Source of the DNA: Verrucomicrobiota bacterium
Lineage (GTDB): Bacteria; Verrucomicrobiota; Verrucomicrobiia; Limisphaerales; UBA1096
Length of the DNA: 19,568 nucleotides
Assembly: GCA_030747575.1 (NCBI GenBank)
Contig: JASLKI010000398.1
Coordinates: 1 to 19,568 of the forward strand
Reading direction: 5' to 3'
Below the pieces are notes generated by a model, which was given only the letters and a program-made list of their open reading frames with translations, did not search any database and was not told the origin of the DNA. Positions 1 through 6,756 of this stretch are shown one piece after another. A program made the position numbers and the translations under genes. How positions within the stretch are numbered: the stretch's first letter is position 1; each line of letters starts with the position of its first letter.

Positions 1-39
1 GGCGGCGGCGATGAAATACTTTTGCAATCTCACGATAAG

Positions 40-2697
40 TTACTCGACCTGGATGATGAAAAACTGCGCCGCTCGTTCGGCCTTGGCGCTGAAGGAGCCC
101 GTGCTGTCGTCAAACTTTAATTTCTTCCCCACCGGCGTGTACGGCCCGGCCACTGAATTGCTCGACCGTACCGTGTAGCTTGCCGCTGCACTCGCTCCCC
201 AACTCAAGCGGATCTCGCCATCGGCCAGACTGACGGTAATTTCGATCTCAAGAATCTCCACCATCGGATTCTCCGTGAACGGCGCGCTGCTTGGCCAAGT
301 GCCGGCCGAGACAGCCGTGTCGGCCACTGTGCTGTGATCCGCAAATGCCCCATTTAGGCCAGAGTGCCGTGTCATCGAGCCTTTGCTTGACGGTTTGCCG
401 AACTTGATTCGGTCGATCACGTGCCCGTCGGCATTTCGCAGCGTAATTGTGTCTCCACTGTTGTTGAGACCCAGCCCACTCGTGCTCTCGGTGGCCGGCA
501 ACGCCAGCACGTCATCGCCTAGCACCGGCTCGGAGCCGGACAAACGGCCGCCGTACACGATCACCGCGCCGCGCTTAGCCAGGACGTCGCCCTCGTAAAA
601 GTTGCTTCGCAGCGCCACGGCATCGGAGACACTCCAGTCGGCCAGATCCACATCCACTTGGCCAAGGTTGGCAATCTCGATGAATTCATCCTCCACGTTG
701 ATCCGGCTCGAGTCGCTCGGCGTCTCACGGTGCAGCGGGTTGTAATGGCTAGCCGTCGTCTTGCCGGTCGGGTTGGCTAAAAACTCGGTGATGGCCACTT
801 GCTGCTCGGCCTCGCTTGGCACGTAAACATCCCACGCCAACGTCTGCACGCCTTCACTGTTCTCCACCTCAAGTGACACGTCGAACGACACACCAAAATC
901 TTCCTCACCTGCGGTCAGCACCAGCCTGGCTGTGACTTCGCTGGCGGGATTCGCCGAGAGCACCCAGTCGCCCGTCGACGTCACCGTAATCTCGCTGCCG
1001 GAGGGCGATTCCACCACGGCCTCGATCACCGCCGTCTCGCCATACAGCAGAAAATGATCCGTGCGCGAGCTCTCGAGCGGTCGCCCGGGGCGAATCAAGT
1101 TCTCGTACTTCAGCGTGAACTCGATCGTCGGCAGCTTCGGCCCGGAGATATCCTCGATGCGCGTCGGCATCAACTGGTAGCCGCCCTCCCGCGGCCGGTC
1201 GCGCATGTACTGAGAGAGCACGCCGGTGACGTTGACAGTCGTCCCGGGGAACGGCTGGCCGATGATCGACTTGATGCGCGAGTCGATGCGCAAGGTGAAA
1301 GTCATCCCGTCGGCATCGGTCAGCGTGTAGTTGGCTCCGCTTGAAAATTTCGAGCTGCCTCCCGTATCGACCTCCACCTCGGCGGCAATCACGAGCGAGC
1401 CCTCGAGCGCCTCCATCGTGGAGGGGTCATCCCACTGCATGAAATCGAGCTTGGCCGGCTCGGGCAATGCGTTGTCGCTGCTCACGACCTTGACCAGGTG
1501 CATGGCGTTGCCGGCATCCGGCACAAACTGCAGTAGGCCGTTGTAATGGTCCAGGGGCGCGGAGACGCGCACCTTGTCGCCGGCTTTCGGGTGGCTCGAC
1601 TTGCCGTTACGGAAGTACACCGCGATCCCTGCCGTGTTGTCTTGAAAATAAAACAGCGAGTGGCTGCCGCCGGTCATGTTCGTGTGCGTGGTGACGATGC
1701 CCTCAGCGGTGAAAATCGTCTTGGTGTCGGACGGCTCGCGGTTGTCGTCCACTAACGAGTGCAGATACTTGATGGTGACCGCATCGCCGCCGGGCGAGTC
1801 CTGCACCTCGAGCGTGGCCGTGTCGCTCTCCACTGCACCATCGGCGTTGCTGACAGTCACCACATAGTCGCCGGCATCGTCCGCCGACACGTCGGCCAGC
1901 TCGAGCGCACTCCCGGTAGCGCCGTCGATGTCCGCGCCGTTCTTACTCCATTGATACGTCAGCGGCTCCACGCCGGTGGCCACGACGGAAAACGAGATCG
2001 TCTTGCCGGCGAGCACGGTCTGCGACAACGGCTGCGAAAGGATGGCAAGGTCATTGCCGCCGTCGCCGTCAGTCACGTCGCCGAGACTCGTCCCGACTTT
2101 CAGGTTGTCGATCAACATTGCGCCGATATTTTTGGCCTGGCGAAACGCAAAGCCGGTCACGTCCACCGCCGAACCGTTGTCGGTCGTGGTGACGCCCCCG
2201 GTCGCATCGTCGTCTGGGTCGATCCATAGCGTCGTGCTCGCATCTACGAGGCTCATCGCGATAACCACCTTGTATACAGTGTCGAGGTGAAGGTCGTTCT
2301 CCACCAGAACCGTGGATTGCTTGCCCTTCGAGCTGGCGCCGATCCGGAACGCGCCCCCTTCCGCGCCGGTGGTTTGGGCAATGATCCGCGCCCGATAGCC
2401 AAAGCCATCGTCCCTGAAATGCGCAAAATAGCTCCCGCCGCCTATGGGCAGCTCCGTAAACTCCACGTCGAACGAAGCATACATCGTGCCGCCGCTGGAT
2501 TTCTTGTACGGCCCGCCCGCAAGCTTCGCGTGAAAGTCTTCTGAGCCGGACTGTGTCAGGATAAGCTGCCCCTCGTACACCTCCGCCTGTGCACTTGAAC
2601 CGCTGTGGTTTTTCCAAGTGTCCGCCGCCTGCACGACGATCGGGCCGTCGTCGTAGATGAACGATTCCTCGAGCACCACCTCAGCCCTCGTCGTCAC
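40..2697 (-). CDS. Exported multidomain protein: Ig-like, OB-fold-like and lamin-tail domains
   Basis: The reading frame gives 885 residues from a GTG at 2697. Residues ~1-205 look like a concanavalin/LamG-like beta sandwich (e.g. LWIDPDDD, MLIDNLKVG). Residues ~218-298 are a clear Ig-like domain (LTYQWSKNGADIDGA, then DDAGDYVVTVSNADG). Residues ~306-515 resemble two OB-fold segments (FTAEGIVT, YFQDNTAGIAVYF, VTGVLSQY). Residues ~632-790 are a lamin-tail domain (VAITEFLANP, EDEFIEIANLGQVDVDLADW, GDTITLRNADG). Residues ~820-885 look fibronectin-like. The GTG start is doubtful: the frame is open upstream to the stop at 2758 and encodes IKKGLILLTAAIGLVTTRA, a good signal peptide, but with ATA (2739) where ATG is expected. 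The protein is probably secreted or surface-bound and has no visible catalytic site. It lies 60 bp downstream of a prepilin-like gene on the same strand. The precise role is unknown. Confidence 0.85.
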   Translation of the reverse strand: MTTRAEVVLEESFIYDDGPIVVQAADTWKNHSGSSAQAEVYEGQLILTQSGSEDFHAKLAGGPYKKSSGGTMYASFDVEFTELPIGGGSYFAHFRDDGFGYRARIIAQTTGAEGGAFRIGASSKGKQSTVLVENDLHLDTVYKVVIAMSLVDASTTLWIDPDDDATGGVTTTDNGSAVDVTGFAFRQAKNIGAMLIDNLKVGTSLGDVTDGDGGNDLAILSQPLSQTVLAGKTISFSVVATGVEPLTYQWSKNGADIDGATGSALELADVSADDAGDYVVTVSNADGAVESDTATLEVQDSPGGDAVTIKYLHSLVDDNREPSDTKTIFTAEGIVTTHTNMTGGSHSLFYFQDNTAGIAVYFRNGKSSHPKAGDKVRVSAPLDHYNGLLQFVPDAGNAMHLVKVVSSDNALPEPAKLDFMQWDDPSTMEALEGSLVIAAEVEVDTGGSSKFSSGANYTLTDADGMTFTLRIDSRIKSIIGQPFPGTTVNVTGVLSQYMRDRPREGGYQLMPTRIEDISGPKLPTIEFTLKYENLIRPGRPLESSRTDHFLLYGETAVIEAVVESPSGSEITVTSTGDWVLSANPASEVTARLVLTAGEEDFGVSFDVSLEVENSEGVQTLAWDVYVPSEAEQQVAITEFLANPTGKTTASHYNPLHRETPSDSSRINVEDEFIEIANLGQVDVDLADWSVSDAVALRSNFYEGDVLAKRGAVIVYGGRLSGSEPVLGDDVLALPATESTSGLGLNNSGDTITLRNADGHVIDRIKFGKPSSKGSMTRHSGLNGAFADHSTVADTAVSAGTWPSSAPFTENPMVEILEIEITVSLADGEIRLSWGASAAASYTVRSSNSVAGPYTPVGKKLKFDDSTGSFSAKAERAAQFFIIQVE

Positions 2698-2757
2698 AAG
2701 GCCGATAGCTGCCGTCAGAAGTATGAGTCCTTTTTTTATGGTTCGATTTTGGTGAAA

Positions 2758-3606
2758 TTATTTTCGGAAAGGCGCATTCCAAATCACGTCAGAGTTCGGC
2801 CCCTCGAACGTGCCCGCTCCATTGGTGACCGAGTGCCGTGAAAAATAGGCCGCATGCCCGTCGATGAACGACAGCACGCCGCCCTGACCCTTGTGCCGCT
2901 CCGGGAACGCCCGCCACCGCGCCGCCGGGTTCACCGAATAATACGGATTCCCCAGCCCCTCCGACGAGCTGAAATACATGTCCATCGTGCCAACCGTCGC
3001 CGATGGGCTGGGTAGATCGGTCGCCTTGGGCATTTTCGGATACGGCATGTACGAGTTCACCGTCCCGCGCTTCAGGTCTATGTTCATCGCGTAGCTGAAA
3101 AACCCGTGCCGCCCGCCGCCCTTCAACTGCTTCAATTCCTCCGTCGTCATCCTGGCGTTCGGGCAGTGCCAAATTTTCCCCTGCCTGCCGGGGAACGGCA
3201 GATTTTTGACGTTGTCCTGATACACCACTGTCGGCCGTTTCCAGTACTGCGCCAGCGTTTTCTCGCCCATAAACGGCGGTAACAGGTTAAACCAAGCGCT
3301 GGGATCCTTCGGCGTGCCGGTCGGCGGAGGCGTGCCGGGATAACGCCCGTTGGCACCCATCCCGTCACGGGGCAGCGAGTCCTCGTTATCCACAAGATAC
3401 AACTGCATCCCCAACCCCCACTGGCGCTGGTTCGAGAGGCAATTGGCCAAGCGCGCCTGATCCTTCGCCTTGGCCAGGGCCGGCAACAGCAAAGCTGCCA
3501 AAATCGCAATAATGGCAATGACCACCAGCAACTCGATCAGCGTAAACGCCGCCCGCCACCGATTTTCAGAAAAAAAACATTTTGCGTTAAAGAATAAAGA
3601 GCCCAT
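2758..3606 (-). CDS. Type II secretion/type IV pilin-like protein (prepilin N-methylation signal, verrucomicrobial type)
   Basis: This 282-residue protein carries a classical prepilin leader. A basic stretch (residues ~15-19) is followed by AFTLIELLVVIAIIAILAA, with cleavage expected between A20 and F21 and the conserved glutamate at E25 (position +5). The hydrophobic helix runs to ~L44 and then continues into AKAKDQARLANCLSNQ, as in the PVC major-pseudopilin/DUF1559-like families. Near the C terminus is FIDGHAAYF, the DGH motif common in verrucomicrobial members. The ATG at 3606 is supported by a strong Shine-Dalgarno sequence, AAGGAGG at 3612-3618. Known family biology predicts insertion in the inner membrane, processing by a prepilin peptidase and assembly or surface display. 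The individual function of these abundant paralogues is unknown. The downstream lamin-tail gene is in the same frame after its TAA stop and may be co-transcribed. Confidence 0.92.
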   Translation of the reverse strand: MGSLFFNAKCFFSENRWRAAFTLIELLVVIAIIAILAALLLPALAKAKDQARLANCLSNQRQWGLGMQLYLVDNEDSLPRDGMGANGRYPGTPPPTGTPKDPSAWFNLLPPFMGEKTLAQYWKRPTVVYQDNVKNLPFPGRQGKIWHCPNARMTTEELKQLKGGGRHGFFSYAMNIDLKRGTVNSYMPYPKMPKATDLPSPSATVGTMDMYFSSSEGLGNPYYSVNPAARWRAFPERHKGQGGVLSFIDGHAAYFSRHSVTNGAGTFEGPNSDVIWNAPFRK

Positions 3607-3611
3607 GCAAG

Positions 3612-3618
3612 CCTCCTT
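3612..3618 (-). promoter_or_regulatory. Strong ribosome binding site of the prepilin gene
   Basis: Read on the minus strand this is AAGGAGG, five bases before the ATG at 3606. It is the only near-perfect anti-16S match upstream of any gene here. Most other genes in the window have weak or no Shine-Dalgarno sequences. Confidence 0.8.
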
Positions 3619-3693
3619 AAGTCCAATAAAGGGAAGCTACAATCCCCACTCAGCAACGCAAGAAAAGTCGAACGATTAAGCTGTTCCGCGCAT

Positions 3694-3707
3694 CGCTTGG
3701 CCAAGCG
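3694..3707. repeat. 14-bp perfect palindrome around the iterated TTGGCCAA core
   Basis: CGCTTGGCCAAGCG is self-complementary over 14 bases. It is the only intergenic copy of the TTGGCCAA octamer in the window and the longest palindromic extension of it. It lies in the 254-bp gap between the prepilin gene and the aminotransferase gene, just beside a second hairpin at 3716-3738. Confidence 0.75.
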
Positions 3708-3715
3708 CGAAGGTA

Positions 3716-3738
3716 GGGCGCGCTGTCCTCAGCGCCCC
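3716..3738. repeat. GC-rich hairpin, possible REP-like intergenic element
   Basis: GGGCGCGCTG, a TCCT loop and CAGCGCCCC form a GC-rich stem-loop with a single-base bulge. No run of T follows on either strand, so it does not look like an intrinsic terminator. The sequence resembles short palindromic elements scattered between genes in bacterial genomes, but only one copy is present here, so repeat status is inferred. Confidence 0.5.
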
Positions 3739-3805
3739 GAAACGCTTCGTCCTTCTCATCCAAAAAGACCAAACAGAGCCTCGAAGAAAAGAGGGGCACA
3801 GATTT

Positions 3806-3841
3806 CACGGATGTTCACAGATAAATCGTTGTAAATCCGTG
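3806..3841. repeat. Inverted repeat CACGGAT/ATCCGTG downstream of the aminotransferase gene
   Basis: CACGGAT (3806-3812) and ATCCGTG (3835-3841) are perfect 7-bp inverted arms around a 22-base loop. The stretch also contains direct-repeat-like words (CACAGAT at 3797 and 3816, CACGGAT at 3806). It lies 20 bases past the aminotransferase stop codon and could be a transcript 3' end structure, or part of a CACGGAT/CACAGAT-type interspersed repeat of the kind seen in environmental genomes. There is no adjacent T tract. Confidence 0.45.
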
Positions 3842-3860
3842 TCCTTCCCGCTCTCCCTGG

Positions 3861-5030
3861 CTACAAGGTTTTGCAGAAGTCCTCCAGGCGGTCCATGCCG
3901 GTTTGGATGTTCTCCATACTGGTGGCGTAGCTGATGCGGAAGTTATTGTCCGCGCCGAAGGCAATGCCGGGGACGGCGGCCACCTTGGCCTGATCGAGCA
4001 GGCGCTCGCAAAACTCGCCGGACTTGAGACCGGTCTCAGCCATGTTCGGGAACAGGTAAAATGCACCCTTGCTGTTGATGCAACTGATACCGGGCATGTT
4101 GTTCAGTCGTTCGGCGGCGTAGCGACGGCGCTCGTCGAACTTTGCGAGCCAGTCATCAAGGTGATCCTGCGGGCCGTTGAGCGCAGCGACGGCTCCCTTT
4201 TGCGCAAACGAAGTCGCGTTGCTGGTGCTATGACTTTGCACCGCGTTGATGGCCTGCGCGATCGGCTTTGGCGCGGCGAGGAAGCCGATGCGCCAGCCGG
4301 TCATCGAGTAGGCCTTGGCCAAGCCGTGCACAATGATGGTGTGCGCCTTGTGCTCCCCGGAAAACCCGGTGACGCTGGTGAACTCGGCTCCGTCGTAAAG
4401 GAGCTTTTCGTAAATGTCGTCGCTCATGATGAGCACGCCTTTCTCGACGCAGACGTCGCCGAGCGCCTTGATTTCATCCGCGGAGTACACGGAGCCGGTG
4501 GGGTTGCTCGGCGAGTTGAGGATGAACAGCTTGGTGCTCGGCGTAATGGCCTCGCGCAACTGCTCCGGCGTGACTTTGAATTCGGTTTCGTCGGTGGTGT
4601 CGAGGATCACCGGCTTGGCCCCGGCGAGCTTTGCCATCTCAGGGTAGCTCAGCCAATACGGCGCGGGGATGATCACTTCGTCGCCGGCCTCGCAGGTGGC
4701 ATAGATGACGTTGAAGCAGGAATGTTTGCCGCCGCAGCTGACGATGATCTGGCTTGGCTCGTAGGCGACGCCGTAGTCGCGCTGGAACTTGTCAGCGACC
4801 GCCTGGCGAAGCTCCGGGATGCCGCTGCTTGGGGTGTACTTGGTAAAGCCGTCGGCCAACGCCTGCGCGGCGGCATCTTTAATATATTGCGGCGTGTCGA
4901 AGTCCGGCTCACCGGCGCCTAAGCCGATGACGTCTTCGCCCCGGGCGCGCAATTCCTTGGCCTTGGCCGAGATGGCCAGCGTCAGTGACGGCGCAAGCGA
5001 TGCCGCCCGACTGGAAATCGAATAGTCCAT
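3861..5030 (-). CDS. Aspartate aminotransferase-like PLP enzyme (class I/II, subgroup Ib type)
   Basis: This 389-residue protein is full length for bacterial Ib aspartate aminotransferases. It has the N-terminal GLGAGEPDFDTP motif (~36-47), KYTPSSGIPELRQAV (~64-78), LNSPSNPTG (171-179, substrate/PLP contact), SDDIYEKL (203-210) with the PLP-contacting Asp and Tyr, and the Schiff-base lysine K239 in LAKAYSMTGWRIG. The expected reaction is aspartate plus 2-oxoglutarate giving oxaloacetate plus glutamate in the cytoplasm. Related enzymes also accept prephenate or aromatic acids, and sequence alone does not settle this. The ATG at 5030 has only a weak purine-rich leader (AGAGAA). It follows cysK by 39 bp on the same strand, so the two are probably co-transcribed, linking aspartate/glutamate nitrogen metabolism with cysteine synthesis. 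Confidence 0.93.
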   Translation of the reverse strand: MDYSISSRAASLAPSLTLAISAKAKELRARGEDVIGLGAGEPDFDTPQYIKDAAAQALADGFTKYTPSSGIPELRQAVADKFQRDYGVAYEPSQIIVSCGGKHSCFNVIYATCEAGDEVIIPAPYWLSYPEMAKLAGAKPVILDTTDETEFKVTPEQLREAITPSTKLFILNSPSNPTGSVYSADEIKALGDVCVEKGVLIMSDDIYEKLLYDGAEFTSVTGFSGEHKAHTIIVHGLAKAYSMTGWRIGFLAAPKPIAQAINAVQSHSTSNATSFAQKGAVAALNGPQDHLDDWLAKFDERRRYAAERLNNMPGISCINSKGAFYLFPNMAETGLKSGEFCERLLDQAKVAAVPGIAFGADNNFRISYATSMENIQTGMDRLEDFCKTL

Positions 5031-5069
5031 TCAGTTCTCTGGTTGTGTGAATGAAAGGCCAAGCGCGGA

Positions 5070-6053
5070 TCAACCGCCCACTTGAGCGCGGGCTTCCTCG
5101 GCCAACGGGGTGCTCAGATACCGCTCGCCGGTGGACGGCGCGAAGGTGACAATCGTCTTGCCGACGTTCTCCGGGCGGTGTGCGACCTCGAGTGCGGCGC
5201 AGACGTTTGCCCCACTGGAGATGCCGCAGAGAATGCCCTCCTCCTTGGCCAAGCGGCGTGCCATGGTGAACGACTCGTCGTTGCCTACCCGGATGCACTC
5301 GTTGATCTGGCCGCTGCCGTCCTCGGCCTTGAGGTGGAGATTGCCCGGGATAAAGCCCGCACCGGTGCCCTGAATCTTGTGCGGGCCGGGTGTTAACTCG
5401 TCGCCGGCCAGTGTTTGCGAGATCACCGGCGAGTCGGCCGGCTCCATCGCAATCGCCTGAAACGACGGCTTACGCGGTTTGATAACTTCACAGCAGCCGG
5501 AGAGTGTGCCGCCTGTACCAACCCCAGCCACAACGATATCGACTGCCCCATCGGTGTCGTTCCAGATCTCCTCAGCCGTTGTTTGGCAGTGAATCTCGGG
5601 GTTGGCTGGGTTCTCAAACTGCTGTGGGATCCAAGAGTTCGGCGTCTCAGAAGCCAACTCATTGGCCCTCTCGATGGCCCCCTTCATGCCCTTCGGCCCC
5701 TCGGTGAGGACGAGTTCGGCGCCGAGCATCGCCAGCAATGTGCGGCGCTCGAGCGACATGGTCTCCGGCATGGTAAGGATCAGTCGGTAGCCCTTGGCCG
5801 CCGCGACGAACGCCAGCGCAATGCCGGTGTTGCCGCTCGTCGGCTCGATGATGACAGTATCCTTGGTCAGCGTGCCGCTCTTTTCGGCATCCTCGATCAT
5901 CGCCTTACCAATGCGATCCTTGACGCTGGAGAGCGGGTTGAAGAATTCGCACTTGAGCAGCACGGTGGCGTCGATGCCCTCGGTGACCTTGTTGAGCCGC
6001 ACCAACGGCGTGCGTCCAACGGTCTCCACAATGTCATTAAATATATTAGCCAT
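5070..6053 (-). CDS. cysK: Cysteine synthase (O-acetylserine sulfhydrylase)
   Basis: This 327-residue, PLP-dependent beta-family enzyme makes L-cysteine from O-acetylserine and sulfide in the cytoplasm. Visible motifs are TVGRTPLVRL (11-20), NPLSSVKDRIG with the PLP lysine K45, EPTSGNTG (70-77, substrate loop), AGVGTGGTLSG (176-186, phosphate-binding loop), GPHKIQGTGAGFIP (223-236), GISSGA (277-282) and PSTGERYLST (306-315). Length and motif order are normal for CysK/CysM. The long 223-236 motif favours CysK. The ATG at 6053 lies just after a hairpin that follows the tiny basic gene, and no clear Shine-Dalgarno sequence is seen. It is first of the pair with the downstream aminotransferase gene, or second of three if the small gene shares the transcript. 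Confidence 0.96.
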   Translation of the reverse strand: MANIFNDIVETVGRTPLVRLNKVTEGIDATVLLKCEFFNPLSSVKDRIGKAMIEDAEKSGTLTKDTVIIEPTSGNTGIALAFVAAAKGYRLILTMPETMSLERRTLLAMLGAELVLTEGPKGMKGAIERANELASETPNSWIPQQFENPANPEIHCQTTAEEIWNDTDGAVDIVVAGVGTGGTLSGCCEVIKPRKPSFQAIAMEPADSPVISQTLAGDELTPGPHKIQGTGAGFIPGNLHLKAEDGSGQINECIRVGNDESFTMARRLAKEEGILCGISSGANVCAALEVAHRPENVGKTIVTFAPSTGERYLSTPLAEEARAQVGG

Positions 6054-6068
6054 TTTTGTAATTATCAG

Positions 6069-6107
6069 TCACCACCGAGCCGCTCTGGCCTTGGTCGGGT
6101 GTGGTGA
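6069..6107 (-). other. Inverted repeat between the tiny basic gene and cysK
   Basis: TCACCAC (6069-6075) and GTGGTGA (6101-6107) are perfect 7-bp arms. They sit directly after the small gene's stop codon and 15 bases before the cysK start codon. An inner GCC/GGC pairing is possible. No T tract follows in the transcription direction, so an intrinsic terminator is unlikely. An mRNA processing or translation-modulating hairpin is a possible reading. Confidence 0.4.
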
Positions 6108-6191
6108 TTATTTCTTGGCGACAGCCTGCTTGCGCTTGAGGTAGGCCTTCCGCCGTTTGCGTTTGATTACTTTGTTGTGTTGTTTGCCCAT
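6108..6191 (-). CDS. Tiny highly basic protein (27 aa), possibly ribosome-associated
   Basis: An ATG-to-TAA frame of 27 codons encodes a protein that begins MGKQHNKVIKRKRR and continues KAYLKRKQAVAKK. Fifteen of the 27 residues are Lys, Arg or His and there are no acidic residues. The GKQHNK start and the KRKRR block look like a deliberate coding sequence rather than chance. From memory it resembles short conserved basic proteins of Verrucomicrobiota and tiny ribosomal proteins such as Thx or bS22, but it does not match either closely. A GGAGAGG sequence lies 15 bases before the ATG, which is rather far. It precedes cysK on the same strand with 54 bp between. Nucleic-acid or rRNA binding is inferred from charge only. 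Confidence 0.65.
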   Translation of the reverse strand: MGKQHNKVIKRKRRKAYLKRKQAVAKK

Positions 6192-6201
6192 GATGTATAA
6201 T
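6172..6201 (+). promoter_or_regulatory. Candidate sigma-70 promoter for the lipoprotein-peptidase pair
   Basis: TATAAT at 6196-6201 is a perfect -10 hexamer. TTGTTG at 6172-6177 lies 18 bases upstream and matches three of six -35 positions. Transcription would start near 6208, about 24 bases before the chosen ATG at 6232. The element overlaps the start of the divergent tiny basic gene. Confidence 0.45.
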
Positions 6202-6231
6202 GGTTGCCTCTCCGGAGAGCGGCCGGGAAAG

Positions 6232-6756
6232 ATGACGGTTAATATGAGAGTTATCAATCACTATTTAATGGCAATTGCCCTATGCGCTGGGCTGGGCTTG
6301 GGCTGCAGATCCGTGGGCGAAAAAAAACCCGGGGAGAATTACAGTCTCATCATGCTCTATCTGGAGCAAAACAACGACGGCACCAAGTATTCTCGAAAAA
6401 TGGCCGTTTACCGTGCAGATCCGATCATTTTTTACGTCAACAGCGAGCCGTTTCTGGGCACCGCCGACCTCGAGAAAGCCACGCTGATGGAGGCCGTCGG
6501 CGGCTTTGCGCTCCAACTTCAGTTTGACCGGCATGGCACCGCCGTTCTCGAAAGTTTCACCACTTCAAACAAAGGCAAGAGGATGGCCATTTTCTGCCAG
6601 TTCACCGAACCTCGTGTTCTTGCCGCACCGATGATCACCCGGCGCAATGCCACCGGCATCATCCGGTTCACCCCCGACTGCTCCCGCAAGGAAGCCGAGC
6701 GCATCCTCGCGGGCCTCAACACAGCGATTAAAGAAATTAAAGGCAAGGGTAAATGA
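6232..6756 (+). CDS. Small lipoprotein-like protein with SecD P1-head-like domain
   Basis: From the ATG at 6232 the product has 174 residues. It begins with a short signal sequence, YLMAIALCAGLGLGC, ending at C25. The lipobox is atypical (G at -3 instead of L), so lipidation is likely but not certain. The mature part contains IIFYVNSEPFLGTADLEKATL and then ALQLQFDRHGTAVLESFT, GKRMAIF, LAAPMI, GIIRFT and EAERILAGLN. This order matches the head part of the SecD/SecDF periplasmic P1 domain (variable-strand, 'GKRLAI..D..V..AP.I' pattern), here without transmembrane helices. A longer frame from a TTG at 6157 is open but would overlap the tiny basic gene and lacks a leader, so it was not chosen. 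ATG 6244 is an alternative start. The gene overlaps the following peptidase gene by 4 bp (ATGA), indicating translational coupling. The role is probably periplasmic and is unknown. Confidence 0.8.
   Translation: MTVNMRVINHYLMAIALCAGLGLGCRSVGEKKPGENYSLIMLYLEQNNDGTKYSRKMAVYRADPIIFYVNSEPFLGTADLEKATLMEAVGGFALQLQFDRHGTAVLESFTTSNKGKRMAIFCQFTEPRVLAAPMITRRNATGIIRFTPDCSRKEAERILAGLNTAIKEIKGKGK

Noticed and set aside
1..39. Possible element at the left edge
   Set aside because: There are only 39 bases before the stop codon of the first gene. No stem-loop with a T tract or other signal is visible.
3386..3394. Perfect DnaA-box-like TTATCCACA
   Set aside because: It is a single copy inside the prepilin coding sequence, with no cluster or AT-rich unwinding element. 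One chance match to a nonamer in both strands of 19.6 kb is not surprising.
3903..4922. 339-codon open frame on the plus strand
   Set aside because: It is antisense to the well-supported aspartate aminotransferase gene. It has no recognisable domain, and long antisense frames are expected in GC-rich coding DNA.
5415..6107. 230-codon open frame on the plus strand
   Set aside because: It is fully antisense to cysK, with composition typical of a complementary-strand shadow and no domain.
6046..6261. 71-codon minus-strand frame over the tiny basic gene
   Set aside because: Its translation is Gln/Thr-rich without motifs. The overlapping 27-codon frame has the far more gene-like basic composition.
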